Below the pieces are notes generated by a model. That model saw nothing but the letters and a program-made list of their open reading frames with translations, had not been told where the DNA came from and did no database searches. A stretch of DNA of 64,000 bases, taken from contig WBMW01001298.1 in assembly GCA_013396635.1 (NCBI GenBank), positions 35,919-99,918 of the forward strand. Reading direction: 5' to 3'. Position numbers and translations under genes: made by a program. Positions 49,958-63,583 of the stretch are shown here, one piece after another. How positions within the stretch are numbered: the stretch's first letter is position 1; each line of letters starts with the position of its first letter. The DNA is from Penelope pileata (taxonomy: Eukaryota; Chordata; Aves; Galliformes; Cracidae).

Positions 49958-51535
49958 GTTATCTTAATGTAGAATATTAGTAATGGAGTTATTTAAGAGT
50001 CTGTCTTTGATGACATTAAAAACTGTAATTTTAATACAGTGTTTATCAGCTTGGTGATACAACTGGGCATGTCAAACAAGCAAAAGAATGAAATACAACT
50101 CAAACACAGGACACTTGCCATTTGCATGCTATTTTTTCCTATCATTTATTCAACCACTATTTTTTAATTCTTCTCCTGGCATAAGCTTTTCTCTGTCATT
50201 AAAAGAAGGAAATATCTTTTATTAGTTAGTCAACTTTAACTAGGATGGGGACAGTAGCCACCGAAATTGTTGTGAAATACAACTGTAACTGGTTGGATAG
50301 CCAACGAATCAATACGCAAAATACAATATTATAGTTGTGCACTGTATAACCCTGATTGATGGCTGAAGAGGCCCAAAATAAATAAATAAATAAACAAAGT
50401 AAACCAAAAGAACAGAACACCCATCTGTACAATTGTGCTGGCAGAGAATAGCTGAATTATTTTTATATAATTTTGAAAAAGATGTAGATTAGCTCTACTG
50501 TCCTATTCCTTCCTAAAAAAATGTGCTTTAGTTCTGTGATGACTTAAGCAATCTTACATCCTAAAGCGGAATTATCTGTTCATATTTCATTAAATTAAAC
50601 ATGTATGCAGTTTTCAGCAACATATCAATATGTAGTAATCTTCCTCTAATTCATTCAGCATAGATTACAAAACAGTAATATGATCTGATATTCCAACTTA
50701 ATTTTACTTGGCACACATGATCTGACTTACATTAGTAAGTTATCAGCTGATTGCAATGCCTAACAGACTGCTTTAATCTTGAAGCCTCGAAATGTGGAAA
50801 GTTTCATAAGGAATATAAGTATTTTAAATTCAAATTAAAACTTAGCAAAATGTCCATAGAACAACATGCCAGCTGCTATCACTTAAGGTGAATCTAAAAT
50901 AAAAAGTAGTCCATAAGATTTTAAAAGCAGCTAAATAGTATTAATGTTAGCTTTTTATTTTCACTGCTTCTAACCTTTGAGTAGAATCTACTTTTTTTCT
51001 GCTGCTTCCAACAGTTAATCATTGAATTGCATTTTGATTGTCATTTGAATTTGTCTAACTGAATTGCAGAATAGTGATAATGTACAATCTATCAGCTACT
51101 TAAATTCATTCTTTTCACCTTTCTGGTTTAAGAGGAAATAATTAGAGATGACGTGCATATGATTTAAAACCTTAAATCCCACTGACTTTGCCTTATATAA
51201 TTCTTTAGTATTTTTCATGTTTCATTCAAATTATGGCTAGATTATGTATTTTCAGTTCTCTACTGGCATCACAATATAATATATCTACATATTTCTAAAA
51301 TAAAGCATGGCCTATATTTAGTTTATGCTAAACTGTTGCATCAGTTTGATACTTCAGAAGGCAAAGTACAATGTTCTGATCTCCTTTTTAGCTATAATCC
51401 TTAAAAAATATGTGTTCAAATCTTCAAAACATCAGTGAATTAAATTCATCCTCCTGAATATGTATTTAAAAGTTTGTTCGGGTTAAATTACTGCATTATT
51501 TTATTTTCTATTTTATAGAAGACTTATACTTGACC
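49958..51535. other. AT-rich non-coding sequence, no gene seen
   Basis: No gene or transposon is recognised. A short AAAT array lies at about 50377-50394. Confidence 0.6.
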
Positions 51536-51657
51536 TGAAAGAAAAAGAAAAAGAAAAAGAAAAAGAAAAGGAAAAAGAAAAAGAAAAAGAAAAAGAAAAA
51601 GAAAAAGAAAAGGAAAAAGAAAAAGAAAAGGAAAAAGAAAAGAAAAAAGAAAGAAGA
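51536..51657. repeat. Polypurine (GAAAAA)n tract
   Basis: About 120 nt of pure A and G. Most units are GAAAAA, with several GAAAAG interruptions. There is no attached transposon, so this is a simple-sequence array rather than a poly-A tail. Confidence 0.95.
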
Positions 51658-53497
51658 ATTACCATTTTTCATTCAGAGATTTTTGTCATAATTTTAGATG
51701 AGTCATAAGGAATCTGGATAAAAGAATCCCAAAAGCTCTAGAAAGAAAATGACCACTGGGGTAGGGGGAGAAAAATCAGTAAAAATAAAATGTAAGCTTT
51801 GGAAGAATAAGATAAGTTTAATATGAAACTCAGAAAAGGTATTTATGAACCAGTAGAATGTAAAATTCTTCTGGCAAGATTGTTTGCAGGATGAGAAATG
51901 CTGACAGATTTGATACAAGACCATATTCAGACTACTTCCAGATATGACAAGAAGTGATTGAAAATGCTCAAATGTCCTACTTTTGGGCAGCTGTTTGAAA
52001 ATAGAAAACAGAAGAGTGGCTTTCATTACTAAAAGCCACATTGCAAGAATTGCTAAAAATATCAAGTAAGTTGTTAACTCAGTTCTTGCTATCAGTTCTT
52101 TTAGTGCGTTGTAGAGTCTCAGTTTTAAGCTAGGTTTTTAGTAGAGGGATTAAATAGAAATATATAGAGAGAGATATCACACCTGTCAAGAGGATTATTA
52201 TCTTGTTCTAGTATTTTTATTTAAAAAAACCAGTTATTAATATAATGACCAAAAGCAACTATTTTTTCTTGGATCAGAAAAGTTTTCCTTTGCATCTGAC
52301 AATGATTTACAAGAAAACTAGAAGACTTCAGGCTACCTCAAATTCGGGCATGTGTGAAAATTAGAGTTTAGGATTGAACAGGATACCTCATTTAAAACTG
52401 GTATATTGCAACTCAATTTGAGGGCCTCATTTTTGTTATCTTGTACAGTCCTACTGAAATCCACATCATTTCACACAAAGCATGATAACCTGAACAGATA
52501 ACTTATTTGCAAGCTTAGAAATGTAATTTGTGGGAAAAAATATGCTTAATGGACTGTAGCTTTGGAATACACATGAATACATGGAGCATTAGATATGACA
52601 GTGGAACAGAGGTAAATCATTTATCTTCTGCTTATAAACTTGATTTACATTGAAATTTACTCAGAATTCTGTCCCATATTTTTAATCTCTTTTACGGTTT
52701 CTAAAATCTCTGTCTTTTTTCCATCTGTCAACACAATTTTGCTAAATAGAAACATTAAAAGAGACAAAAATAATAATTTTGGAATTTAGTAGAATACATT
52801 GAACACAGAAAGCCACTTAGGTGCTCTAGAAATTTCCTAGTTTAGCATACATCTCTTCTATAAATTGAATCTATGTTTAAAGTAGAATGGAATATTTATC
52901 CCCAACAATTCCAACTCCCTTTTCTGTATATTAAACTTTGTAATACTGAAGTCTTTATGAACTGCTTTCATTACCAACTATGTACAGTTGATAAGCATTA
53001 AGTCAAAAGTCTTTGGAGATTTCTAATCATTATTACTTTCCTTTTTGTCATGCTATGTTATCCATAAAGCCTACAGAGCAGAAAAGATTGATTTAATGTT
53101 TAATTCAAAGGAAAACTCCATCAGCATGATAACAGTCCCTAACGTAGGATAGATATCAGTTGATGTAAAGTTTCCAATGTTTTTGCAGCCAGAGATATAG
53201 ATATACAGTGACCATTTCAGCCCAGAGGTGAAAGAGATTTCTATTAAAGGCCAGTTACAAAACTCAGAGTACTATTAGGGTTTTTGACATAATTTCTTGC
53301 TCTGATTATTGATTATACATCCATGTGACTATTTTACCATCTACAATCTGTTGGCATTCTAAAAGGATTTTAATGAATTCTCTTATTTCTGGCCCACAGA
53401 GATATATATGAACAAATACAGTGCGTTGATTGTTTTCCTAATATTTTTTCACTGTATGTAATTTCATCATCTCTTTTTCTCTAAATATTTTTAAAAT
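51658..53497. other. AT-rich non-coding sequence, no gene seen
   Basis: Includes a minus-strand frame of 120 codons (51703-52065) that is Phe/Leu/Ser-rich and without a known domain. It is probably chance in AT-rich sequence. Confidence 0.55.
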
Positions 53498-53656
53498 AGA
53501 ATCACAGAATGGCTTAGGTTTTAAGGTGCCTTTAAAGATCATCTGGTTCCAGGTTGCTCAAAGCCCCATCCATCCTGGTCTTGAACACTTCCAGGAATAG
53601 GGTATCTACAGCTTCTCTAGGCAACTTGTTCCAGAGCATCACCACCCTCTATGACC
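53498..53656 (-). mobile_element. CR1 LINE 3' end
   Basis: Short minus-strand CR1, with AGAATCACAGAATGGCTTAG at its tail, then the 3' UTR block 'aagatcatctggtt' and the last ORF2 codons up to 'ccagagcatcaccaccctct'. It is about 160 bp and encodes nothing complete. Confidence 0.92.
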
Positions 53657-55857
53657 TTTATAAATGCCATAAAGCTAACAGATATACAATTCATTAACTT
53701 AAGAAGAGAAATGAAGTGGCTTTAGCTGTCGTTTTCAATGATGTGGACATGAGAATGAGATCTCTAAACTCAGGCATCTGTATTCACTTTAACGGGATCA
53801 GAGAAGGACTTCATTAGTGGAATTTATGAATGTTGGGTTCTATTCAGTGAGATTATTCAATAAAGTACTGCTACTGCTAATGAATTTTTAGGGGTTTATA
53901 TTGCTCCAGCAGGCAGCTCAGCTACACACAGCTGCTTGCTCACTCTCCTCATGTGGGATGGGGGAGAGTATCAGGAAGGTAAAAGCATGATCACTCACGG
54001 TTCAAGACAAAGATGGCTTACCAGGTAATGCAAAAGCTTCACATAAAAGTACAGCAAAACAACTTGTTTGCTACTTCCCATCAGCAGGCAGGTGTCTAGC
54101 CACTCCTAGAAAAGCAGGGTTCTCCACACATAATGGTTTATTGAGAAGACAAATGCCATCACTCTGAACATCCTCACCTTCCTCTTTCTTCATCCCAGTT
54201 TATCGCTGAGCATGATGTCATATGATATGGGATATCTCTTTGGTAAGTTTGGATCAGCAGTCCTGGTTCTGTCCTCTCCCAACTCCCTGCACACCCCCAT
54301 TGGTTTGTTATCACTATTATTTTCTTCAAAAATCCAACACAAGGCACCATATTATCCACTGTGAAAAAGATAACTCTATCCCAGCCAGTGAGAGTCACAC
54401 TGAGAAAATAATTCATGACTCTAGGTCTGGTGGACTGATTCACATTCTGATAGAGAAGCATGCGTTTTCCAGATTGGAATCACAGTTCATGATAGGCTGA
54501 AAGATTGAAAGGTTCCCACACAAGAACTGTCTTAACTGGAGAGCTGGAAATCTTTCAAAAAAGAGTTGAATTCTGATTTTATTTGTATGAATAGTAGAAT
54601 GTCTCATTTTCTTAAACAGCAGAAGCACTAGTACGATAACTAACATGGTCCATCACATAAGTAACATGGGAACAGCTAAAAAGAATAAGCACTTGGAATT
54701 CCAGTCTAAACACAATGGCACACTCATCCAACATGTTCTGTTTAGGACAGGACAACTGTCTTAAGCCTTTATCTGACTTTGAAAGCTCCTGCTTCGATTT
54801 CAAAAGCAGCCTACAAAATGTGAACCTAGAAAGTTACCTGTGGGGTTTTCTTTGTTTGTTTGTTTTTCTAGTTATATAATTTATCTAATACAGGATCTGC
54901 TTTACCTATATACTCACACAGTCATAGATACAAATCACAGTGACTACTGGTTTTGAATGGCATTATTCTTTTTAAAGATGAGCATGTTTAATTCTTTAAT
55001 ATTTACTTCAGAAACGTTTCAGTTTTTTTGGTTTGGCCTTTTTTTTTTTTTCCTTGTTTTTTGAAACAGAAATTCTTGTGTTAAGTACTGTCTGATACTG
55101 CCTATAAGGGTTTTGATGCATAACTATTATTCTCTTTTTTCTTACAACTGACTCCATTAGTGAAAATTCAATCCAGGTTCTCAGGAATTGCATGGCCCTC
55201 AGGAGTCACATTAATCTACAGATTTTAACAGAGAACAGTGACAAAAGTATGCTCAGAAGTCTAAGCAATTCCTTTCAAGACTTCTGTCCTCTCAGCACAA
55301 CTCTGCTGCAGCACATCTGTACATGTTCAAATTTAGAGAAGATTTTTTTTTGTTAATGCAAACACTCTTCTGGTTATTTTTGGTCTGGAAATTGGACAAA
55401 AACATAATAAGTCTGTTGAGTAAAACAGCTGGCCTCATTAATGATGTAAGTTTGGGTTTTTTTATTAAAAGCAACTGACTTCTTATGATGGATAAAATAG
55501 TTACAATGATAGACATTAATGCACAAAACAGAATCCATTACTAAGAGATGGTAGAAAAGAAATGTAATTTCCCAGAGTTTCACAGCAATTAAGGTTAGAG
55601 TTTGATTAGCTTTGTGGCATATGTGTGTGTTCGTTTTCAGAGTGCAGGAACAAAGAGAGAAGAATTTATGTTTGACCCCATTGGAAACTTAGATACAGAA
55701 TCAATCTTACTAAATAGGCAGTTGGAGAGAAGGGCAATGCCATGCTGAAAATAAAAACCTCTGTGAATGTGGAATATCACTACACCTCAATGTTCTTTGC
55801 AGACTGACTGTGAGTGAAATATTTCATTTCATTTTGTTGGAGTAATAGAAGTTCTGC
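53657..55857. other. AT-rich non-coding sequence, no gene seen
   Basis: Small open frames (for example 54174-54461 minus and 54222-54500 plus, overlapping each other) have no known domain. T-runs occur at about 55022-55056. Confidence 0.55.
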
Positions 55858-56284
55858 TGGATCCAAGGGATGGAACATTTCTCCTATGAGGACAGACTAA
55901 GAGACATGGGGCTGTTCAATCTGGAGAAGAAAAGTTTCCAGGGAGACGTGAGAGTGGCCTTTCAGTATCTAAAGGGGGGCTACAGGAAAGAAGGAGACAA
56001 ACTCTTTAGCAGGCTCTGTGGTGACAGGACAAGGAGAAATGGTTTCAAACTAGAAGAGAAGAGATTTAGACTGGATATAAGGAAAAGTTTTTTTATGATA
56101 AGAGTAGTGAAGCACTGGAACAGGTTGCCCAGATAAGTGGTGGAAGCCCCGTGCCTGGGGACGTTCAAGTTCAGGCTGGATGGGACTGTGAGCAACCTAA
56201 TCTAGCTGTAGATGTTCATAGCAGGGGAGTTGAACTAGATGACCTTTAAAGGTCCCTTTCAGCTCAAACAATACTGATTCTGTA
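55858..56284 (+). mobile_element. CR1 LINE 3' part with readable ORF2 end
   Basis: Plus-strand CR1 of about 427 bp. The open frame 55870-56136 (88 codons) gives MEHFSYEDRLRDMGLFNLEK, then a FQYLKGGYRKEGDKLFSRL-like stretch and HWNRLPR, which is the C-terminal end of CR1 ORF2. A stop interrupts the expected frame after that. The 3' UTR and tail follow to about 56284. It is 5'-truncated and encodes no enzymatic domain. Confidence 0.95.
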
Positions 56285-59200
56285 AGTTATGCTATGATGA
56301 GTCCTACCACACTCAGTTTCAGGGAGAGTTAGGACAAAGTATAGTTCGCGTAGCTCACTAAATTGTTAGGCAGAGACTGTTTACAATCTCTGTTTTGAAG
56401 AAAGAATTTGAAAGTGTCACTATAGTTCTCTATGAGTGAATTAGTCAGGAGAGATAAAACTTATGTCCCAAGCTAAAATTTTACCTTTTTTCTTTTTTTT
56501 TGTCTTGTCCCAGAATCAAACACAAAAATAAGATGATATGACATTTCCAGAACAACACTGGCTACCCATTAACATCACAAAGAACTACAGCAAGTGTTCA
56601 AGGCATGTGTATAAAATCTATCTGTCTGATATCTTCTCCTATCCTTTTCTTGTGATTTGTTCTTATAGATTTACAGGCTTTATTATGCAAACCCCTATGA
56701 GACTATGGGGAGAGCTGAATCTTTGGGTGTCATACAGACAGTGGCATGGGACGGTTTCAGTTACAAATATCTCTGTAAATAAAATTAAAGAACAGAACTG
56801 AAGTGAAAGCAAAAATAAAAGAAATAATAGCTTTGTCATGAAGGATGGGAAAATGTTAGAATTACAACAGAAATGCTGAACTCCACCATCACTTTCACTT
56901 TACAGTGGAAATAATTAACAAGGTCACAATTTTCAGTTAATTGTTTAGGTTAAATATATCACACAAGACATTTTTACCATTTTTATCATTTTTTTAATAT
57001 CATATGTCAGGGAAAAGTTCAAAATAAACTACAGTTTATGCTTAACAGTACTGGAATAATTACTTGAACTAGTGTATTGTTTATACAGCACATGTTCTGT
57101 TACAAGGTATACTCCATGTCTCAATTTATTCCTCCTGTAAAATGTTTACTATTTCAATAGCTTCCAAGTTTGGAAGACTTTATAATTAATTTTAGACCTC
57201 TTTATCTAGGGAATATGGTTTCTTTTAATGTCAATTTATTCGCAGGATTCTTTCCTTTAATTTTCCTTCTAAATTTTTATGACAAAATAATTACAATATG
57301 AACATCGGGTTTTAAGAAGTTCTCAGAAGGTTCTCAGATACTGTAATGATAATCTGTTGCAGAATATTATAGTGAGAAGAGAGAGGAAAGGAGAAGGGAA
57401 ATACAGCAAGAATGATATGTCAGGGGAGAGGAGGGAGTCTCGGAGGCATGAATCATGATGGGTATTTAAAATTGTTTTTGAAAACGCCACAATTATTTTC
57501 TATTAAGTAATTATGTCTTCTTTTCTTTTATTTTTACTTCTTGTTTTGCTGTTATTCTTATGATTCTGTACTTTTTACCAATATTCAGGATCTGATTTGA
57601 AGCAATCTGTATGAGCGAAGACATACTTGCTCATGAACAAGAGGAGGAATATTTATAGAATTCCACATATATGTTTACATATACAATCTGTCTATATGTT
57701 TAAAAGTGTTTTGGGACATAATTTTTGCACATCAGTTCCAAACACATCTATTCAGAACTTTTACGTTACAGTCCAACTGTTGGAAACAGTTTTTCAAAGT
57801 ACAAGACTGAGAAATAGAAATGATGTATGTATGAATGTGAACTGCTTTTGAGACAACTTCGTCTAGATGCCAAAACAAGACCTGGGAAACAGCCCACTAG
57901 CAGAAGATAATCCTACATCACCACTCCTTCATATGTTTCAGATCACAAACTAGATTGTTTCTGACAGAAACAAAACCAGAAGTATCATTCTAGGTGGTTA
58001 CTTAACACACTTGAACTGCTTAAGGGTGCTCCGTCCAACTCAGAAGACTAAAATTGCTATAAATGCAATCTTTTGAAATGTGCACAATGTAGACATGTGG
58101 TCTTCAGTATGAACTGTTTAGGATTACAGATCCATCCTTACTGAATGGCTACAGTCTTCAAGAAGGCTTCATAAGAGCTTACAGGTACAACTTGCAAACT
58201 GACTTTTTACATCAAGATTTTTGGTTCAGCGTTTTTGAGATCTTTGAAAAAAGCCATCTGATTTGATGTTATGTAAAAGGGCTAGAAACTATAAAGCCTA
58301 TCCTATGGGATATGAGCATAGGAAATTTCAGCCATTCGGATTATGTGATTTTTATATTATCTGTCAGGACAAAACTCGTTCATTCTCCAGATGGTCCCTG
58401 TAACACACATGAATGTATTACAATGTTTTGTGTTTTATAGGATGTATGATTTCTTTTATAGCTACCTCTATTCAGTTTTAAATGGATTATAAATAAAACT
58501 CATACTAGAATGAGATGCTTGATCAAAGTAGAAAAGAACATATAAAAAGTAAGTGGAAATCATACTTTTTGGATATCTTTAACGGTAAAACTAATCAGCA
58601 GATTAATCTTCACATATACAATGGCAGATCAATTATGTGGGTACAAATATACATATTTATTTATGAGATATCAGTGAATGGTTTGTTACATAGTTGTCCA
58701 TAACAGAATGGACAGAAGTGATGAACATGCAAATAAATTCAAGTAAGTATGTACATATCTTTTGATCATTCTTTGGTTTGTTAAGTCTGAAATGAATCTA
58801 AGATATGCAAGAGGAATAAATATTGTAGATTTGAAATTAACAGACATCAGGAGAAAAACCCTACAGGTTCATTCACCCTTAAATCTAGCTTAATGATGTC
58901 TAAAAAGGTTTTATCGACAGTAAAATATCCAATAGGGTTGCTATAAAAAGAGTGTCCCCTGAGTAGAGAAGCTATTGGAAATGACAGCAATTAAATCAAG
59001 CTTATGAAATATTTAGCCCTGTTCCAGGGTGAATTTGTTTCAACGAATGTTAGCCATTATACCAGGTAATGGAAGAAACAGAAGATTGTCAGAAACGAAT
59101 ACAGAATTAATAACTCTTGCATTTTTGGTAAAAGGGAGGTGCTTTATTTAATTAGGAAATATGCTAAACATTTTCTTAAATCCTGACTAGCTGGATGCTG

Positions 59201-60569
59201 GAAGAATAAGGAATGAAAGAGATGTTACAATCAGCAGTATCTATGTGTAAACAGTGGAATGTCTTTGTCTTTGCAGACTCAGAATTACTAAACACAAAAT
59301 CTTGTATATTTTAGCTTTACAATAAATAAATAAACACAAACCACTTTAATTACTCATAAATGTTCTTGATGACTTTTATTTTTTAATGTGCCATGCAAAA
59401 ATGGGTGAATTGTAGATAGCAAATTTTATATCTGTTTTAACAAGTGTATTATACATTAAATAAAGATATAACTTTTACCCAACTTAACGGATGACTCTAG
59501 GAGCAGTGATAACAGAAAAATCTACCTGAAGCAAGCAGGAGTTTTGATATTCTGTAGATGTGAAACTGATGTTGGTTTGGTGTCACAAGAAGAGCTACTA
59601 AGTAGCTCTTATGGAAGAGTATTGCTTCTAAAAACGATTTATGTGTAAGACTCTCACACAGCAAATTAAGTACTTTTCTCTCTAATTAAAATCCATTTCA
59701 ACAAAGCAAAGACTGTAACCTAAGGTATTGATAGTTATTCTTTTGATAGAAATTCAAGAATATTCTGCCTCAATATATAATGCAGATTTTCTTTAGTCTT
59801 TGACTTACACAAACATGAGAATTGAAAATTATTATATTGAATAATTCTCTCTACAAATCAAAGACAAAACAACAAAACAAAACAAAACAAAATCTGGGAA
59901 TTTAGCTACAGCTTTTTTGCATTGCTATTTGAGAAAGCTTCCAGCAGTGGCTTCAGCTTCAAGGAGTTTGTCTTCGATGAAATCTTGAATTATAATATCA
60001 AAGAGTTCCCTTCTTCTCTATCTTGTTTACAGACAGAAGCTTGTAGCATACTTTTGGCTTGATTTACCAGACAGCAAAGTCAGCTTCTACATGTTAAGAT
60101 CATGCCATTAAAATTTAACCAGCTTTCTGCTTCTTAACGTTCACTTATAAGCTCATAAATCTCTTTTTGCAAGTAGGTGGAAATGAGTATATAGAGTTCT
60201 ACAGTTTATTGCATCCACTGTGCTGTTGCCTGTGTTGTTATCAGGCAGTCCACCCAGAACCAGCTGTCAGAGCTTCTGAAGACACCATCTCTCAGTTCTT
60301 TGTTATTTACCCCACCTCCAAATATTACCACTCTCATTGTTTGGTTTTGAGACAGATACTATGTCCTCCCCTCATGCATTTCTGTGTGAAATCCTTCAGG
60401 TTTCTGGCTACTGATGGACTTTTTTAAACTGAGTTTTAACAGACAAATAAGCACTCAGAAACTTTTTCTCTTTACATTGCCAGTAGGAATAGTGGAGAGG
60501 ATCGTCTGATCCTTACGACTTGAGTTGGTGGAATCTTCAATGCCTCAAAGATTTCTGCAGCCATTGCAC
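56285..60569. other. AT-rich non-coding sequence, no gene seen
   Basis: About 4.3 kb with no recognisable gene. It contains a short AACAAAAC-type array at 59862-59892 and an AAAT run at 59323-59333. No known domain was found in the frames at 56538-56801, 57627-57851, 58515-58703 or 60167-60427. Confidence 0.55.
59862..59892. repeat. (ACAAA)n simple repeat
   Basis: A short array of ACAAA-type units. Confidence 0.85.
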
Positions 60570-60575
60570 CTCTAG
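60570..60575. repeat. Left target-site duplication CTCTAG
   Basis: The 6-bp sequence CTCTAG immediately precedes the LTR start (TGTGGGGGAC) and recurs exactly at the other end at 60998-61003. Confidence 0.85.
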
Positions 60576-60997
60576 TGTGGGGGACGAGGAGAATGAGGAA
60601 GCAAGACCCAGATCTCTGTGGGGGTCTGAAAGCTCAATCAAGACACAGCCCTGGGTAGAAAAGCCTCGGGAGAAGAACACCCTGAAGCTTGTGACCAGAC
60701 CATGGATGAAGTAAACAAGAGCAAAGAAGAAGTGAAACATGGCTGTTTGCTAACTGTGCTGTTCTAAGAATGGACTGTCTGTCTATGGTACTAATAAGGA
60801 AACTGTGTAAGACATACTGTGCCGCCTTGTGACTACATTACCTAATGCTATGTTACCGATTTAACTTTTAGTGGAATCTTCCAGTATTTCTGTAACAGTA
60901 TAAAAGGTGTTACTAGCCTTAGCAATAAGGAAGAGAAAGGGAGAAAGCTTGTACCGCAACTAGAGGCCTCTGTATTACTTGCGCGCGTGCGGCGACA
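60576..60997 (+). mobile_element. Solo LTR of an endogenous retrovirus (422 bp)
   Basis: The element starts TGTGGGGGACGAGG and ends GTGCGGCGACA, giving the TGT...ACA termini expected of a retroviral LTR. It is flanked by the 6-bp direct repeat CTCTAG. Inside is a TATA-like GTATAAAAGG at 60898, followed about 20 bp downstream by AGCAATAAGG, a possible weak polyadenylation signal. Near the 3' end is a CpG-rich patch (TTGCGCGCGTGCGGCG). No gag, pol or env sequence and no second LTR is found nearby, so this is a solo LTR left by recombination between two LTRs. A 6-bp duplication fits alpha- or beta-retrovirus-like (ERVK) elements of birds; the family name is not determined. Confidence 0.85.
60898..60907 (+). 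promoter_or_regulatory. TATA-like element of the solo LTR
   Basis: GTATAAAAGG lies about two thirds of the way into the LTR, the usual place for the retroviral U3 promoter. It implies plus-strand transcription towards 61 kb if still active. Activity cannot be judged from sequence alone. Confidence 0.6.
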
Positions 60998-61003
60998 CTC
61001 TAG
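60998..61003. repeat. Right target-site duplication CTCTAG
   Basis: Exact copy of 60570-60575, immediately after the LTR end GCGACA. Confidence 0.85.
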
Positions 61004-63521
61004 GGTCACACACATTTCAGTGCTGCTCTAATATGGGCACAACAGTTCAAGGTTTAGCTAACAGTGGTCACTCCAAATGGGTCATTTGAGTACAAAATAC
61101 CCTAGGACTACTTTGAACACCGGACTATTAACAATGATCTGTATGCTTTTTTAACCAGAAAAACATGCTTTTTATGGACTTGAATGCGTATTAGATGCCT
61201 AAAAGTGAAAATGTTACAGATGACACTATCTATAAACATGAGATAAAATAAGGTAAAAAATAAGTTAATCTATGTAAGTGCTTTTGTTCATTCAAAAATG
61301 TAAAATATTGTTAAAGAAAATGTCTGTAAAACAAAAATAAAATATTATTGTTCATAGATAAAAATCTTTAAAAGAGCTTCCATATCAGATGACATAAGAA
61401 AATTCAAAATTTTAGCTTTCAATGACATCATAGATGGTCAAAATAAATACAAGTTTTATTCCTCAGAGAATGAACATTCATTTTCTATGTCTTCCTCCAT
61501 TTTACAAGGTCCATAAAAATTAAGATTTCCTATTTTCAAATTAAATATCACATATTTTATTTGAATTTAGTGTCTTCTTCAGTACGTATATTTTCAGCTG
61601 TTCATATTTAACATAAAATATTAGTAGATGTTAAATTGCAGTGATTCGTGTATGATTTCAACTGATATTATTTGGAAAGATATCAAAATTTTGGTGTTGT
61701 TTATGCAAACCTGTAGCTCATCAGCTCACTACAAGCAACCTGAGGTCAAGTGTCAGACTTTGCTTTCAGTGTAATGTGTGGCCTTACAGGTGTTTTATAG
61801 CTTGCTTTTTTTTGCTTTCATTGTGCATCATGGGAAGTAGTTCTTTGGTCTTTTGTTTGTGTGTTCTGTTTGTTTGTTTTTAGAAGTAATAAATTTCTCA
61901 GTTTGTTGGTTTTATTTCTCTCTCTCTGTAAAACTCCTTCTCTCTTCAGGGAATTTTTTTTTGAAGAGAAAAACAAACCAAAATAAAAAACAAACAAACA
62001 ACATCAAAAGAACACTCTCCATTATAGCCTCTGAATTTTTCCCCATTCTCTCTATTGTGACATCAATTTTCTTGACCTTGTTTGCACTCAATTTAATACA
62101 ACAAATGAAATTCATCTATATTTTACAATAGGAGGGAAGTGAAAGATTACATGGTCTGGATAAAACCATGGAAATTGCTTTTGAGATAACTAGGAATCAA
62201 ATCCAAAGTGCTTGAGTAACAATAAAGTTTTAGTATGCAGCAAGCAAGTTAAATTTAGCTGACAGATTTGCATGTTGGATGCCTGCATTCACATTGATAC
62301 TAAAAGAGAAGGAAATGTTATTGAATAAATCTGTGGGCAAAGATTTTCCCTCTGCATTTCTAATTTCTGTCATAACCTTCCACAGACATATGGTAGCTTT
62401 CCTGTCCTGATGGCTCTAATTTGGTCTTATAGTTTTAATTTTGTAAGAAACAGAAAGATAAAGCTTGCCAGGGATAGAGAGCATTATCAAGGAAATCTGA
62501 TAACTGCAGCCATAAATTGTTTGCAGTCCAAATAACTATTTGTTAGCTCAGAAACATAATAGCTTTCATTATCATTTGCCGCCAATTTGCCTAGAAGAAT
62601 CAGATATTGCTTATGTTGTTTAGTGGGAGCATAAGAAGCATCGCTGCATATCTGCATTATTTGTTTTGATAAAGTTACACTCTACACATTTTTTACTTAT
62701 TAGCTTTTCAGAGCTCTATGTTTCCTCTTTTTCTGCTGCTGTCACTTCTCATCCCAATGGCTACAATAGCCATTTCTACCGTGAGCTCATTATTTTGCTT
62801 TTTTCTGAGTCATTCTCCCCTAGCCTGACTTCAACTGAAAAGGTATTTCTACCTGCTAGGTAAAGAGCTTGATATGTCTTTGCTTGACATATCTGAACTG
62901 CAGATTACTACGCTGACATAAGCTAGAGTCAACTCAAAGTCTCATCAACAGAATTGGTCACAGACATGGATAAGAATATGTTTTGGAAAGAAGACAGTAT
63001 TGTTAAATTGCAATTTTCAAGAGAAAAAGTTAATCTAAATACTACTCTTTTACAAAGTGATGTAACAGTGGAGTCTCTCCTTCAATAGCATTTTGCTCTG
63101 CTGTGGTAGGTATAGTCTTGCCAAGAGTCCTGTGCCTAATAAGAATCATAGAATCACAAACAAATCACAAATAATACTTGATATTTGCGTTTAAGCAATT
63201 GAAATGTCTCCAGGTATAGGAAATACAGTACCTTCAAAGCTATACAGCACTGTCAGAGGACTTGATCATTTCCAAAACTTATGGAAAGATCAAACTGCAA
63301 CTAGTAGCAGCTATACACTGCGTATGTCAAATATATTTGTGTTACATTAAACACAGTATTTCAGCATATTTTGTTCACCTCATTCTTTATATGATTATTC
63401 ATTTGCCATCCTTCTTCCTGTAAGCACTTTGAGAGAGAGAAACTTTCATTTTTATTATGTATATAAAACGCCTAAAGCGAAATATTCCCAATTGTTAGTA
63501 CTGCATAACACATAACACAAA
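61004..63521. other. AT-rich non-coding sequence, no gene seen
   Basis: No gene is recognised. A scrap of CR1-like tail (AGAATCATAGAATCAC) occurs at about 63142-63157. The frame at 61853-62131 is Phe/Leu/Ser-rich without a known domain. Confidence 0.55.
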
Positions 63522-63583
63522 ATGGACTTGAAGGTGTGTCTTATGAGGAGAGGCTGAAGACACTTGCACTGTCCAGTCTGGAG
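63522..63583 (+). mobile_element. Short plus-strand CR1 ORF2 fragment
   Basis: The sequence TGTCTTATGAGGAGAGGCTG and the following 'ctgtccagtctggaga' match the CR1 ORF2 segment coding the YEERL...SLE block. It breaks off at 63583 where a CR1 in the opposite direction begins. Confidence 0.82.
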
